Below, piece after piece: positions 36,721-51,127 of a DNA stretch of 64,000 bases. The notes beneath the pieces were generated by a model. It saw only the letters and a program-made list of their open reading frames with translations. It searched no databases and was not told the DNA's origin. Position 1 is the first letter of the stretch. The number at the start of each line of letters is the position of its first letter. The translations under genes and the position numbers were made by a program. Location: contig OZ176060.1 of NCBI GenBank assembly GCA_964247055.1, positions 1,798,001 to 1,862,000 on the forward strand. Reading direction: 5' to 3'. This DNA is from Paragordius varius. Its lineage: Eukaryota; Nematomorpha.

Positions 36721-38110
36721 AAATCAAACAATTTAATATTTTTCTCAAAAAAGCGGTGTTGTTTTGAAAATGATATAAGAATATAAAACAAAAGTATAGT
36801 AATTAATATTTTTACAAATTATTTTAATAAAAATTTATATTAATAATATTAGGTATGTATTAGGATGAGTATTTGTTAAAATATTGAGATAGATTAAGAA
36901 TTTGTTCACGATTTATACATAAATTTTTTAACCAAAAATAATTAATAATAAAACGAATCATATCAAAATAAAAAAATATAAAATTACAAAATTTCCAAAT
37001 CTAAATAATCATCTAAAAATAATATATATTAACTATAATGATTAATAGGTTCTATTATATTTAAAAACAAGATAATTAATATTATTTAAAAAAATATTTA
37101 AATTTTTTTTCTAAACAAATTATTTTGATATTATATCACAAAAAATATAATAATTAAAGATAACGTTTAAATTAATATTTAAATAAAATATGATTTAATA
37201 AATAAATTAATAAAACCATGTAATATATAAATACCCATTTTCCAAATAAATTTATATTTTTTCTGATAACAAAAAGTAGACATTTTAAAAAAACCGTTGG
37301 TAATTTAATCGTCTGTCGTTTCACATATTATATTTAAATTATTTTTCAATTAATTTTGGGTTTGATTTTAAAATAAAATAATTTTTTAATATTTTTAATT
37401 TATATATATAATTTTAAATTTACTATAAAAGGCTATATTGAATTTTTTTAATTTAATTACGAATTTATTTTTTAATAATATAAATAAATTTAACAATAAA
37501 TTATTTAAATAATAATATTATTAAATAGTTTTGATTTACATCAAGCACTTACTAAATCTTAATACTTTTTAGAATTACCAAATTATATTTATTAATATTT
37601 TTAATTATTTTCTAAAATTATAATAAAAAATATAAAATTTATTTTTGATAACGTAAAATTTAATGCAAATTAATGATATTTTTTATTTATCAGAGAAAAT
37701 CTGTCAATCCTTTTTTAAACATGAATATTTAAAAAAAAATATTAAGAAGGTAACATGAAAGAAAGTAAAAATATTTTAATCGGGATATCTTTTTTTGCGA
37801 TTTTCCGCCAAATAAAAGTTTGGCTTATTTATATTTTATAGGAGACATTTTTATAAATAAAATGCTTATTATGAATTAAACTATCTCTTCTAAAGAATAA
37901 AAAATACTTTTAGTGTTATAATTAAATATAAAATTATTTAATGGTTGACAAATATGATTATAATTCTATTATTATATAATAAAAAATTTATTTTAAACCT
38001 TTTTACATTCAATATAGATAGGATCATCCACATTGATTTTGTACATCTTATTTCTTATTAATGATGTTTGGAATACAATATGGTATTCCTGCTGTAGAAA
38101 AATATTTTAT
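36720..38110. other. Extremely AT-rich gene-free stretch
   Basis: Almost pure A/T spacer with no repeat end, exon or RNA gene that I can support. Confidence 0.6.
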
Positions 38111-38116
38111 TTAACT

Positions 38117-40250
38117 AGCTAGCCCTGTCACGCTTCGCATGGCATAGTCTCTTCAATAATATTCTTAATATTTTGCAGTATAGGTAAGGGAAAATAAAAA
38201 ACATATTTTATCAAGAGAATGTCTTAAAGTATTAATCTTTTACAGGTTTTTGCATAGGCTCAAATATTGACTCAAAAATGACAATATTTATGTCCCTTAA
38301 TAAGGTTAATATTCAACTATTATTGGATATGTTTTAGGATTTTCGTTTTACGAAATCATGATTAAAAATGTTATTTTGAAATTATACTGGGATTAAGGGG
38401 TATAAAAAGTAAATCATTTGTGGTCCTTTTTAAAAAGAATGATATTATACGAATTCCTCAGAATTGTATTAACTGAACTCGTATGGCCTCTTTATTTAAA
38501 ATTTAGCTCCAAAACCACGCCATTTTTGTATGGAGTCTAAGTCTTAAAACGGTAGCCCCCAACCCATAGACCTGGATGGAAAAAGCACTGAGTTAAATTC
38601 TTTCCTTTTTAGGACAAATATTTGCAATCATCTTTGATACCATCATCTCATGGGTTATTTAAAAATTACTCAACACTTAATTCATCGTTATATGATGGCA
38701 TAGCATATAGGCCCCAACGGCTAATATAAAACGCCTGACCTTAATTTTTACCTAGTTACGGATAATATTTCAAGCTTCCAATGAGCTCATATGGCTTCAT
38801 AAATTTTCTGTAAACTAGCTCAAAAACAACGCAATTTCTATGTACTGGCGCAGTTTTTGTCCGACAGCTCCTACAGGGCAATAAAATGGCGTTGGCCAAA
38901 ATTTTTGCCTTATATGGGGAATATCTTGAATTATCATGGATTCCATATGTTCCAATTAGACTAAAAGCTGAAATTTGGCTCCAAAGGCATGCTGTATATG
39001 TATAATGACGCACGGGGGTAACCCTCTAACCTGGGGCGAAACAAAAAAAAACGCTCGATTAAAATTTTACTTAATTACCTGGAATCATGATAAATTCTAT
39101 ATGCTCTCGATTTTCCAAAAATTTTCTTAAAACCAATAAGTCATATGGTGGCTCATTTTCAGTGCGAAGGCCTAATTAAGGGGTAATTTAATAAAATCAT
39201 TTTATTAATATTTTTGCCTGTTTACAAGTAATATGTCAGGCCCTTATTAATTAACTTTTATGGCTTGATATGTTTTCTTAAAGGTATCTCCTAAACAAAG
39301 CAATTTTGATATAGTGGCGCAGTTATAGGCGGGCAGCCCCCTACCCAAAAGCCAATATAAAAAGCGTTCCATAAAATTATTTGCTTTTATAGGGGAATGC
39401 CTCTAACCATTAAATCCATATGTTATCATAGGTTTTCGGAAGAATGGTTTCAAAACTAAATAATAGTTCAATGATAGCGCATATCTTAGGGCGTTAAGGA
39501 ACGGCTAATTTAAAAAAACCGTTCGACTTAAATTATTGCCTTTTTACGGTAATATTTTAGGCCCTTAATAAACTTATCTTAAAAGTAACTCCTAAATTTC
39601 GATATGGTGGCGCAGTTTTAGGCAGGTAGTTCCTACCAGAAGCTAATAAAAACGCTTTATTAAATTTTTTGCCTTTCTACGGAAAATACCTGGAATCATG
39701 AATGATTACATATGCCTTTCATTAGTTTTTGGAAAATTACCTCAAAACTAAGAAATCATTCTTTAACGGCTAAAAAAACCACACGACTTAAATTTTTGTC
39801 TTGTTACGGGTAATATTCTAAGCACATATTTAACTCATATGGCATGAAGGTTTTTGAAACTTAGCCCTAAAGGCACGCTATATCGATATGACGATTTTGA
39901 ATAAAATGGCATTTTACGGGGGGAGCGGGTTAAAAGAGGGCCTAAATTAAATAAGCGAGCCGACTATGTTCGGCCCAATCTAATAGTAAAAAAAACATAT
40001 TTGACGCTTTCCAGAAAATTGTTGCAAAGACACGATTTTTGTGGACTTGTGTTTTCAAAAAAACCCGTTTTTACACGATGTGGTCTCGAACTGGGGGCCT
40101 AATCAAAAAGGGCGAAGCCATGTCGGGGCATTCATTAATGATTAGAGTTTTTCGACATTTTGATTTGAATGGGTTTACCGGTTTTCAAGAAACAGATCAA
40201 GCATTTTCCATTTTTATAAATAAATTAAAAAATTATCAAACATCTTCGTA
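38117..40250 (+). repeat. GC-richer dispersed repeat with internal tandem units, copy B
   Basis: Starts GCTAGCCCTGTCACGCTTCG and ends in GAACTGGGGGCCTAATCA..TTGAATGGG, like copy A at 7,255-8,480. It carries more internal units: GCGCAGTTT blocks at about 38,850, 39,317 and 39,607, each preceded by an AAACAACGCAATTT-type block, alternating with GGAATATCTTGAATTATCATG-type blocks. Open frames inside are parts of the repeat. Confidence 0.65.
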
Positions 40251-40259
40251 ATAAAAGTA

Positions 40260-43200
40260 AATTATGGTACATTTAGAAAACAGGGGATTATTATTTTTTT
40301 AACGAAATTGCTGGATTAAGTGATAAATAGATAATCTTAAATTATACAGGTAGCTAGTAGGACAATGAATATTTTTAAATATTGATTGAATATTTTAGCC
40401 AAATAATAAGGCTACTGTTTTTAGCTAGCAAAAGTCAAATTAATATATTTTTAACGTCTTTTTAAAAGGACTACTATGCCATCTTTTTAATTTATTTAAA
40501 TATTAATTTTAAGGCACCGCTATTATTAACAAATGCTAAATTAATTTTTTTATTCTTTTCGTATTATTAGTTATGTTATTTAATTACTAATAAACTTATA
40601 TTAATATTAACAAAACAAGGGATTATGTTTAATATAAATAAGTTTTACGATCAGGAATGATAGCCCATAAACGGTAAAATATTTAAATAGTTTTATAAAT
40701 TATTCTTTTATGTTGACTTTTATAATGTTATAATATTAATGAGTTAGAATATATATAGCTAAATATATATAGCTAAATATATATAATGTTGAAATTTAAA
40801 TTTTAAACAAAATATTGTCATGATTTTATGTAATTATCACTAATATACAGGTATAATTTTCTTTAGATTCTCTTTTATTTGTAAAATTCATAGAGAACAG
40901 TGGTCAACAAAAGTTTCAATTTTCAAGTTTTTCTAAAATAACATTATTTTGCCACATTTTTTTAAACCCCATGCCCTTGAAAATTAATGGTTAAAAAACA
41001 AACTTTTATGCTATTAAATAATAATTTTGCATGAATAATATAAAATTAGCTTGAGTTAAATAGACTCGATTAAATTTTAAATATTTCATAATTTTTCTTT
41101 AGATATAAAAAGACGAATATCTGATAATTTTTAATAAATTACTACAATTAACCAAATAGTTTTTCCATATCATAATTATTGTCCGAAACTAAAAAATAAA
41201 TTAATTTTTTTCCTTTTTCGAATTCAGATTAATTTCAGACAGATTCTCTTTGGGTAAAAATTGGATATATACCATTTACAATTTAAATTCCCTTAAACAA
41301 TATCCTTGAACCATTCAAATTCACCCTGAAACAATTCAAACTTACCCCGCAAATAATATATATTTGTTTTTACCATAAAGTTATTTTTCATATTAATAAT
41401 AATGAGTTATTTTAGTTCAAAAACACAAAATTTATTTTTAGGGTTAATTTGAATTGTTTAAGGAGTAAGTTCAAGGGTATATATAACCAAAAACTTTCTT
41501 ACCCATATAAATCTAATAAGACAAAAACTTTTACAATTAAAAATAACCATATTTTTTTTAATACATAGATTGCAATTTTAAATACATGGATTTACCACCT
41601 ATTACTTGTTTTTTTTAGATATCTCATTATTTATGCATAGTTTAAATTTTGAGTGAAACACGTCATTATGTAGAATATCGAACACTTGATAATTTTTGAG
41701 TGAATTGAAAAATGGTGACATTTTTTGATTGGGCAAGAACTCTTGCTCCTTTACACAAAGAAAATATTTACCTCAAATAAAAAAACTTAAAATATTTTAT
41801 CTTACTTAAATTAATTGGAACTTCCATCAACAATTGTATTAACAAATAATGTGCCATCTATTTAATTACATGTAATACATTGCTAAACCATACAACACTT
41901 TTTATGTTTAAATAATGGTTCACCAATAGGATCATATTAGCAGTTATCATTGAAAGCCAAAAAAACCAAACTACAAAACTTCTTATTAAATGTAGCAAGT
42001 TTCTTTAAAATTCGGGACCTTGAATTATCAATATTTTTTCCGTTTTGTTCTGTATATTTACATTTTTTATGTTATTTATTGCCTGCTAAAAATGACAAGT
42101 ATAAATGACTTGATAATACAAGAAATTCCAAATATTATTTTACAATTTATCAATTCTAAGCCATAAAATAATCAATCATAAACCAAGAATTAGCATTGGT
42201 ATTGGTTAATAAATGTAAGCGACGGTTTTTTAAATTATTCGCGTGTAACAAATTTATAAAAACGACGATGGTTACAAAAATACTCGCACACACAACAACA
42301 GAAGTATGATGAAAAGTAAGTAAAATAAAATTTTTTCAAAATTAGATGGCCTATATATGTTCCGATTATTAAATAAATATTTGCCCATATATATAACCAT
42401 TTTTATTTGTATATCTGTGAATAAACTTTAATTGTTTTTCAGTATTTTAAGTCATCATAATAAAAAATAAAATAATTTCTTATCCGTATAAGTCCATATC
42501 TTCTTTTTTTTGCAGCGACTTGCCAGGTCTGGCTTGCACTATCATTGCAAGACCCAATTTTTTATTAAAAATGAAATTTATGAATAATATTTTTCAATAT
42601 TTTTTTTGCGGCTTGCAAGTAATTTGAAGTTATTTCAGATCATATAAATCATCAGAATATATTTTGTTTGTTCTGGTGTATTTATTAATAATCTTGGGAA
42701 AGAAGCATGATTTATCTTTGACAATACGATTTGTTTTAGCATAATACGACCGATTTTGTTTTTGATATGGAACATATAAAAAGAGTAAATATTTAATATC
42801 AGCACAAAAATCAAAGGAGCATGGGAATTTACTCTTTTTTTATAATAATAATTAAAACTAAAGCATAAAAACAGCCATAATAAGCTAAAATCATCTATAT
42901 ATATACTTTTTTAATGAAATTAACAAAAATATAAATTATAGTATTACCATTTTTTTTCTTTCTATCATAATGTCATGTTTAAACAATAGGTTATATCTAA
43001 AATGCTTGTTCTTTTGATATTAAATATTTATCTTTATTTAAATATATATATCTATATGTATATCATCAGGATATTTTATATCCCCCGATTTGATGCATAA
43101 AAGGGATTTTATAGGAATTTATCATTCGAAATAAAAGTTAAATGAAATATCACTTGTTTATAAAGTAATAATTATTCGAAAACAAATTGAATCCATTAAA

Positions 43201-44080
43201 GGTTACACATTGCAACGTAGGCTCCCAATATCTATCAATTTATACCGTCAAAAATTTATATATTCTCCAAATATTTTTGAGTAATATTTTTGTTTAACAA
43301 TAAATGTAATATAAGGAAGTTAAAATTAGGTTTTTTACAATAAATGCTCTACAAAGAGTAAGCAAACTATTTATATTTTTAATAGTGTAAAAAATGCTTT
43401 TAGGTTTTGGTACCGAGTTTTGTATGTTTAAGAGGATATTAAAATGTAGGAAGGTACTGCAAAACTCACCATTTTTTATAGGCTAGTGCAGTAAAAATTT
43501 AAATTAAAAAGATAAAAACATTTTTAAAACATAATATTATATCTTGATGTTTCCTATACTATTAAATTATTTAATTATGCAGAGCCTGCAATTTAAACCT
43601 CTATTCTTAAATTAAGCAATCAAAATTGTATGTTACAATTAAAATTATTCCTTGGATATGAAATAATAATCGATTGAATACACAAATTTAAACCTTATAA
43701 ACACAACAATCACTTTTATACCTCAAAATACAATACATGTCACACAATAATCACTCTTTACCATTTACAAGAAATGAAAAACTTTCATTAAACAAAATTT
43801 TCATAAGTGGTACTAATATACCCTTACCTATAATTTTTTCATTCAAATCGTATTAGATCCTAAAAATTACCTTATTATAGGTTTCATTATATTGTTTTTT
43901 CTACGGTAAAGAAAACTTAAAAAGACAATCCAAAGGCAGCCATATATATATATATTATATACTTTAATTTTTTTCAAATAAAACCTATCGCTTAAAATCA
44001 AATGAAGAAAAGAGAATATATTAACAAACACTTTTAATCATATACTATTTAAACAATTATTTGGAAAAAAACAAGGTTTA
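40260..44080. other. Gene-free AT-rich stretch
   Basis: Apart from foldback element C (41,267-41,482) and an AT-rich repeat end near 43,050-43,090 (ATCATCAGGATATTTTATAT), I see no gene, RNA or further element. Confidence 0.5.
41267..41482. mobile_element. Foldback element C
   Basis: TATACCATTTACAATTTAAA, then 21-bp-type units (CCTTGAACCATTCAAATTCA); the right arm has GGGTTAATTTGAATTGTTTA. Same family as element A, right terminus decayed. Confidence 0.6.
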
Positions 44081-44085
44081 AAAGT

Positions 44086-44325
44086 ACAGTAAAAATTGGT
44101 ATACGGATAAATGTAAAAATTTAAAAACAATTACTTTTTGAAAAGACAACCATGTTTTTTAAACCCTAATTTATCCCATTAAAAATATTTAATAACAATC
44201 GTAAAATCTTTAATTAAAACAATCTGTTGTATTTTAAAAATTAATATTTAAAAAGTATGGCTGTACTCAAAAAAATGGGTCTTTATAATTTTACGTTTTA
44301 TCCGTATTGTATGACTGTGTTTATA
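44086..44325. mobile_element. Tc1/mariner-like MITE
   Basis: Left TACAGTAAAAATTGGTATAC (GGATAAATG), right TTACGTTTTATCCGTATTG. Inner blocks AAAGACAACCATG / AAGTATGGCTG pair. Confidence 0.6.
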
Positions 44326-44814
44326 ACTGTTTAATTTTTTACGTTCAATCTTTATGTTCCTATTATTTATGGATATTTATAGTTAGCATGTGCAATTAAA
44401 ATGACATTAAAGCTTAATTTGATCACAATATTTTATATTGGCATATGCAATCATATAATGACTTCAAGTTATTGATTACAAATCATATTTGCGCTTTTGA
44501 AGTACAATTAGAATAAAAATATATTTAAAAATTTCGATAATACCAAACTTTTCAGTCTTAAAGACAACTTATCCATAAAATACATATGATACAAATGGCA
44601 ACAACAGCCGCATTCACTTGTGCACAGAAATGCAAAATTATTTATGCCTTTGACTTAATTGAATGACCCTATTTTGAAACTCATTTATACGCATACATGA
44701 TGCAAATCAAAGTTAAACCGATATTTTTATATAATTCCCAAAAAAGCTATTGAATAATATATATTTAATGATGGTTTAAATCATATCGGTACAAAAGTTA
44801 AATCGATATTTTAA

Positions 44815-45108
44815 ATACAGTAAAAATTAAAATAATACGGACAAAAACGTGTAAATGTAGAGACAAATATTTTTATCTAAAACCATATTTTTTTTAATAC
44901 ATAAATGTTTCCCATATAAGCTACTTAGTTACAATTAAAATATAGAATTGATTGTGTTAAAATTATATATCTCTATTACAACTTTACCATTTAAAATAAT
45001 GAGTTATATATAAATAAAGATTTAAAAAGTATGGTTATTTTAAAAAATATTTGTATTTCCATTTTTACGTTTTGTCCATGGTATAATTTTAGTTTTTATT
45101 GTAAAAAT
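44815..45108. mobile_element. Tc1/mariner-like MITE
   Basis: Left ACAGTAAAAATTAAAATAAT (ACGGACAAAAACG), right TTTTTACGTTTTGTCCATGG then AATTTTAGTTTTTATTG. Includes ATTGATTGTGTTAAAA, the usual core block. Confidence 0.65.
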
Positions 45109-45221
45109 CCCATGAAAGCTATTTAATAATATATTTTATAAAATTTCTTAAATCAGATCAGTACGGAATATCTAGATTTAAATCCATATGTCGCTAGTCA
45201 TCGAAATATCAACACTATATT

Positions 45222-45435
45222 TTTAATTATAGTTAATAATCGGACAAACTTATAATATAATAATTTTTTAAAAGACAACCATAATATTTTAAACCTTATT
45301 CTTACATAAACCATTTAATTTCATAAATTAAATTATACATTTATTTTTATTTTGCCACCCATACAATTACATTATAAAAAACAATAATGATAAAAATATT
45401 TGTCTTTTAGTTTTACTTTTTGTAACATCGAAATT
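45222..45435. mobile_element. Tc1/mariner-like MITE, degraded
   Basis: Left TAATCGGACAAACTTATAAT with AAAGACAACCATAATATTTT; right ATTTGTCTTTTAGTTTTACT. Confidence 0.5.
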
Positions 45436-45439
45436 AACT

Positions 45440-47420
45440 TCATGATACATGCGTAATAGATAATAAATGACAAAATTTTATAAATGAGATGGCTTATTGC
45501 TGCATCTGAGGCACGTTCTTATTTTTTAAATTCAACAAAAATTAACTGTTATCTATTTATATATATACAACAAAAATTATATATTTTAAGAAAAATAATT
45601 TGATGATATTGTTCATATTTATAAATTTCGCATTAAGCTAAAACGTAAAAATAAGGACAAACATTTCCAAAGATACCAATATTTTCAACTTAAATTTGTT
45701 AGCAGTACACGTCAATTTTATATATTAAAGTCGAAACAAGTTATATATAAAAAACAAAGCTATGTGTATAATTTGAATATTATTTATTAGTATACTGATT
45801 AATAACTTAAATGTAAATTATATTACAAAAATTATAAAAGTGCATGATAATCAGCATGAGCTAATTAGTTTATGCCACATTTATGATAAGGAGCATATTT
45901 AAAAGCCCCGTTCCGTATATATGATCAAAATGGTTAAATATAAATTTTTTAAATGATTTTAATGTTATATATGACTTTACCTATTCAGAGGATGGCGATT
46001 CTTTTAGTAATAAACGCTTAACTATTAAATACCAGCCATCTGTTTAATGTCTTTATAAAATATTATACATTTATTTATATGTGATATGTTATTGCGTCCT
46101 AACCTTTTAATATATTTATGAAAAATGTTTTTAATTTATATCTTGTAGTATAAAACTATTATATGAAAAAAATCAAGAATTTTAAAAGCAATACATTTTG
46201 CAAACGATAAGTATTAATGAAATAATTGTCATCGGAATTCAATTGTTATTATAAATTCTGTCAAAAAAATTTACCAATAAATTTACAAAATATATTTTTT
46301 GCTGTATTGTAGCAGATCCGCTTATATCATTTTATTTTTGTATCCGCGAAAACTAGTATACTCTTAAGACTTTTATATATCTGATTAAATTTTTTAACCA
46401 TGAAATAAAATTTATTCTCTAACCAGGTTTATATCCTGGCATGTATAATATAAAATAAATACCCCGCTTTATTGCTTTCTTTGTTTTAATCCTGTTATAC
46501 TAATCATATAACATATATGTAGACAACCTGTTTTGAACAAAGCTTATCCAAATTATTGATAAACGTTTATTATAAGATTAAAATATAATCAATCCCAATA
46601 TAAAAAAAATATTTACATATATATTATAAACTTTAATGGGTTTAATTAAAAAAGGCTTATAAGAGTAGATATACTAGGATGTGTTTATTTATACATATAT
46701 CATTCATACTTTAAGTGCAGAGGGTCCAATCCACGGCTTGGGCGCTCTACGCGGCCCTTTAAAATGTGCCCAATAAACACAAATAATGATAAAAAATATG
46801 CTCATAAAATCTTAATATTTTTGTAATAAGTCTTCCCATTTGGAATTAACTAGAAAAAATTGGTGAAATAAAGTTTTATACTGGAATTGCAATTTTTTAC
46901 ACTCTTAGAAGATATTTGATATATTAATCGTTTTACCAATACATTACATAGTCAACATTCTAAATTTTCAATCAATTAGTCATAAACTATTTGAAATAAA
47001 AGCCGATACTCATAGGTACTATGGTTACATTAACTGTATTAAGATACAGAAAAAATTGAAATCAAAATAATATGGACAAACATTTTTTAAATAGACATAT
47101 TTCCCTGATATTTTACCCAAACTCACAATTATATAATCACTACATTTAAAATTTATATCTAATGAAATTTTTTAAAAAAAGACAACGATATTTTTCAAAT
47201 TAATTTTATTTAATCCAGTGGCGAAACTACGGGGTGCTAGGAGCAGTGCCAGTGGCCAAAGGCAAAACAGGGGCCCTTTTTTATCCTTTCTATTTTGCGG
47301 GGGGGGGGGAATTTATTACCTTTTTTAATTTAAAGATATATAAATGATAATTGCCTGATTGTAAGTATACTAAAAAATAAAGAGATTTTTCTTGTTGAAA
47401 GGAAGAAAAAGCGTAAAAAT
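45440..47420. other. Gene-free AT-rich stretch
   Basis: Partial MITE ends near 45,640-45,690 and 47,045-47,110. hAT-like ends near 46,720 (AGAGGGTCCAATCCACGG) and 47,219 (CAGTGGCGAAACTACGG). No coding signal. Confidence 0.45.
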
Positions 47421-48538
47421 CAGTGGCGGAACTATAAATTATGGGCTACCGCAAGATTTAAATTATCCCTCCTTCTTCTCGCCAAAGCAGTTATCTTTTC
47501 ACCTGGCGCATCACTTAGATTCGTAGTGAAATATAAAATGATAATATTTACATGACTAGGCATCCTGACTCTAGTTATGCGCGTCTGGTATTTATATATA
47601 TAATAGTTAGTACCCACCCGTCCAACCTAACCACCGTCAATTCCTTAATCTTAACGTTTATTTTTAAAAGTTTAAATAATTTAATAATTTTTTAAAAGCA
47701 TGTTTTATCAGAAAATCATGTTTAAAAATTTCGTTTTCTTGATTTTGTGTGAGTAAATTTTTTTAGCCATCGCGCTTACAATATATTTTTTATTAGTTTT
47801 AAGAAAGAACGTTTCTATCGGATATGTCTTCATTTCTGCTTCCATTAGAATTAACTAAAATGAGTGAAGTGGAATTTATCTATTCAGCTAAAAATTTAAT
47901 AATAAATTATCCAGACGATTTAAGTGAATATTTTCCGATTCAAACAGTGTCAGTTTCTAATTCTCTTTGGATGAGATTGGTCAAATTAAAAATGCCAGAG
48001 CTATTAATTATTAAGTACCCAACAGTTTCAGCCAGTTGGATGAAATTATAACAGCATTATTATTGTTGTTGACTTAAACAGTTACGGTTGTTACAGTGTT
48101 ACATTCATTCAAGTTAAAAATAATTAAAAATTATATTGAAGGCACGATGGCTTAAAAAATGATGAGCAATTTATCGTTCCTAACAAATGAAGCGGAGGTG
48201 GCCGATCAAATGAATAAAAAAGATATAATTAGAAAATTTGCTCACACAAAATCGAGAAAATTTTTAAATACATGCTCTTAATAAATTATTTAATTATTTT
48301 GAACTTTAAAAATGAACGTTAAGATTAGGAATTGGCTATGGTTAGTATGGGTACTGGTATCATATATAAAAATACGAGGAAAACAAAAATATTAGACTCA
48401 GGATGCCAAGTCATGTAAATATAATATTTCTTTACGAATCTAAGTGATGCGCCAGATGAAAAGATAACTACAAAACATTTGGGGGGGGAGGCTAGTATAT
48501 AATTGCGGCGGGAGGACAAATTAATAGTTCCGCCACTG
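47421..48538. mobile_element. hAT-like element with about 0.2-kb inverted ends and transposase remnant
   Basis: Left CAGTGGCGGAACTATAAATT (47421) and right AATTAATAGTTCCGCCACTG (ends 48538) are inverted repeats. The match continues inward: CACCTGGCGCATCACTTAGA (about 47,499) against TCTAAGTGATGCGCCAGATG (about 48,438), and GACTTGGCATCCTGA-type blocks. Inside, 47,824-48,051 on the plus strand reads IYSAKNLIINYPDDLSEYFP.., resembling the segment before the dimerisation domain of ZMYM-type hAT transposases, but only 75 codons survive. Non-autonomous now. AAT flanks both ends; no clear 8-bp target duplication. Confidence 0.65.
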
Positions 48539-48729
48539 AATTCATCGGTTATGTTTAAACGGGACAGGATGGAAATTGGTACACCTATGTATTATAAATT
48601 GTTATTATGCACTATGTGTGGGAAAAACGCTTTTAAAAGGGTATGGTTGTCTTTTAAAGAAAAACACGTCCCCTTTCAATGAAACCATTTTTCAGGAAAA
48701 CGCCATCTTAATAACAAATATGAAGTAAA

Positions 48730-49265
48730 ATTTGGAAATTCTCTTTTACCATCGCAATTAGTAGTGATAGTACTTGAAATGATAATTTTTAGTAGAATCT
48801 TTCCCACGTGTCATAGTTTGAGACTCGTTTTCACCTTGTTGTACACTCATCAGTCACACATAATGTTCGTCTCATAAAGCCACCAATTGCTTGATAGAAA
48901 GTACAACTACTAATTGCGATCGTAAGCTAAGAAAATAATCTCCAAACTATGTTACATATTTAATAAGGATGGCAACCCCATCGTGGCTAATGGATATAAT
49001 AAAGGAGATATGATAATTTTATCTCAATCGGCGCCTCTTGGATTTGTTCTCTGTTTGCACTTAACCAACTATATTGGGAATTCTTAGTATATTTATACAA
49101 AATTCTAATTGACAATACGCGTGATCATAATGTATGACGGATTTTCCAACAGGAACCGTCTTATACTATCATACATGGTAAATATTGTTTATATTTTTAG
49201 GAAGTACTGCAATTTCTTATTGCGATGCTAGGCTAAGAAATTATTCTCCAAACACTGTATATTTA
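48730..49265. repeat. Small cluster of direct and inverted repeats
   Basis: CGCAATTAGTAGTGATAGTAC (about 48,753) is inverted as AGTACAACTACTAATTGCGATCG (about 48,900). The latter with TAAGCTAAGAAAATAATCTCCAAAC recurs directly near 49,205-49,255 (CTAGGCTAAGAAATTATTCTCCAAAC). Probably an old non-autonomous element. Confidence 0.4.
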
Positions 49266-49269
49266 ATTG

Positions 49270-49900
49270 CTCTTTAAGCTTCTACGTTTTTGTATGATTC
49301 AATTTTTATTGTATAATTGAGTGTGTGACGATTTGCGTCTTATTATTTTAACATCTATAATAATGATATAAAAAAGTAATAAAAGTATGGCTGCCTTTTT
49401 AAAAAAAATCATCAGTTAGTTCTAAATATTGTTCTACAATATTCTCTTCTTAAGAGATTATGTCATTATTTTCTGGCATGTCTGTATTTTTTTGGGTTTT
49501 TCTTTAAAGGAAGGCTCATTTCCAACTTATAAAGCTGGCCCAGTAATTATAGATAAAGTAGACTCTGGGGGGACGGTGAACCAAACAAGGATTTACTAAG
49601 ATAATCTGATAATGTTAAGCCATGTACAGTTAATATTTTTGACATTAAATCGGTAATTTATTATTTAATAATTTTTCTAATAAATTATGTATAATTTGTT
49701 TGCGAACGTTGCGTATGTGTATAAATAGAATTTTTATATGAACTTTGTACTAAGCATCCTATTAATAGAATTATTGAATAACATATAACTACTGCATAAT
49801 TACATAAATTATTTTTTAATCATGTATATGTTATCAAAATTATTATTCATAAATATTCTGTGCCAAATTAATATTGGAGGTTAAAATTGATTTATTCAAC
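49270..49900. other. Gene-free stretch
   Basis: Spacer; no exon, RNA or clear element end seen. Confidence 0.45.
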
Positions 49901-49904
49901 ATTA

Positions 49905-50345
49905 AAATTTAGTTATAGGGACAAAATATATATTAAAAACAAATTTTTTTCATTATATTAAAAAGACAATCATAATAACTTAACTATTAAATTTATAATA
50001 TATATTATATTTAAACAACTTTCTGAGTTCATTTCGTAATTAAAAAGAAAATAAAAAAATATTGTGTTAAAAATCATGGTTGTCTATTTTAAAAAATAAT
50101 TATTGTGTTTTATTTATATTACAGTTAAAATTATATGGACAAAGGTAAAAATATAAAAAAATATTTTTTATAAATACAACAAAAAATATAAATTATATGA
50201 TTTTGTATGAATTTTCGATTTCTACAAGTAATCCTAAAATTATTATATAAACTAAAATCTAAATTCTATATTAATAACAATCAATAAATATTTTTTTATG
50301 ATACTATTATAATATTTATAAGCTTCAATAAGTTTTTGGACAATT
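49905..50345. mobile_element. Two adjoining Tc1/mariner-like MITEs, degraded
   Basis: First about 49,905-50,122 (AGGGACAAAATATATATTAA, AAAGACAATCATAA .. ATCATGGTTGTCTATTTT). Second begins TTACAGTTAAAATTATATGG at about 50,121 with GACAAAGGTAAAAATAT. Confidence 0.5.
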
Positions 50346-51127
50346 TATTTTTAAAGAAATGACATCTAAATCTCTAAATGTAGTTCTCAAAAATCATGGA
50401 AATTACTTATGAATTATATTGCTTAATGTTATTTATGCCAACAATGGCGTATGTATACGGAATAGCACTAACTAGGGAATAAAATTGAATAAATAAATTT
50501 ATTTGCAGATAATACACAGAATGAGACATCAGCTTTTAGAACTTGTTGCTTAAAATATGAGAAATAAAGGAATTACCAACAATTACTACATATTATTTTT
50601 AATGAACCTTTAAAAATATTATAAATTGAGAATTGAAAAATTAGTTCATATTTCTCATTTTGATTTGCAAGGTATTCAAAAACGGCTTTAAAACGGCTAT
50701 GTAGCAAAATGTTTTAGTAATTTAAATACATATATTTAACATTCGAAATGTAAATGGACCGATATATAAAACTTTTTTTGTTTGTCATATAAATAATAAC
50801 CGAATGTGGAATATAATCATAATAATAATAAATAAAATAGAAAACTTGCAAAAAAATACAATCGATTGCAATAATAATATTTTACAAATATTGATAACTT
50901 CTACTAAACGTAATAACTAGCCATGTTTATTTTACCTTATATTTAAGAACTTTAATTACAAAATATTATATAGGCCTATCAATTACACAAGAAGAAAAAC
51001 AGACACAAGGTTCACAAAATAACGATATATTTCAATTTAGTTATTTGGAATGTTCTTTCCAAAAGATTTAATTTATTGGAAACGCCCGATGATTACCATG
51101 TCCTAATAGGTAAACATTAATTTTTAA

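Noticed and set aside
38756-40251. Open frames of 70-85 codons
   Set aside because: They fall inside the tandem-unit repeat and show no conserved frame between its two copies.
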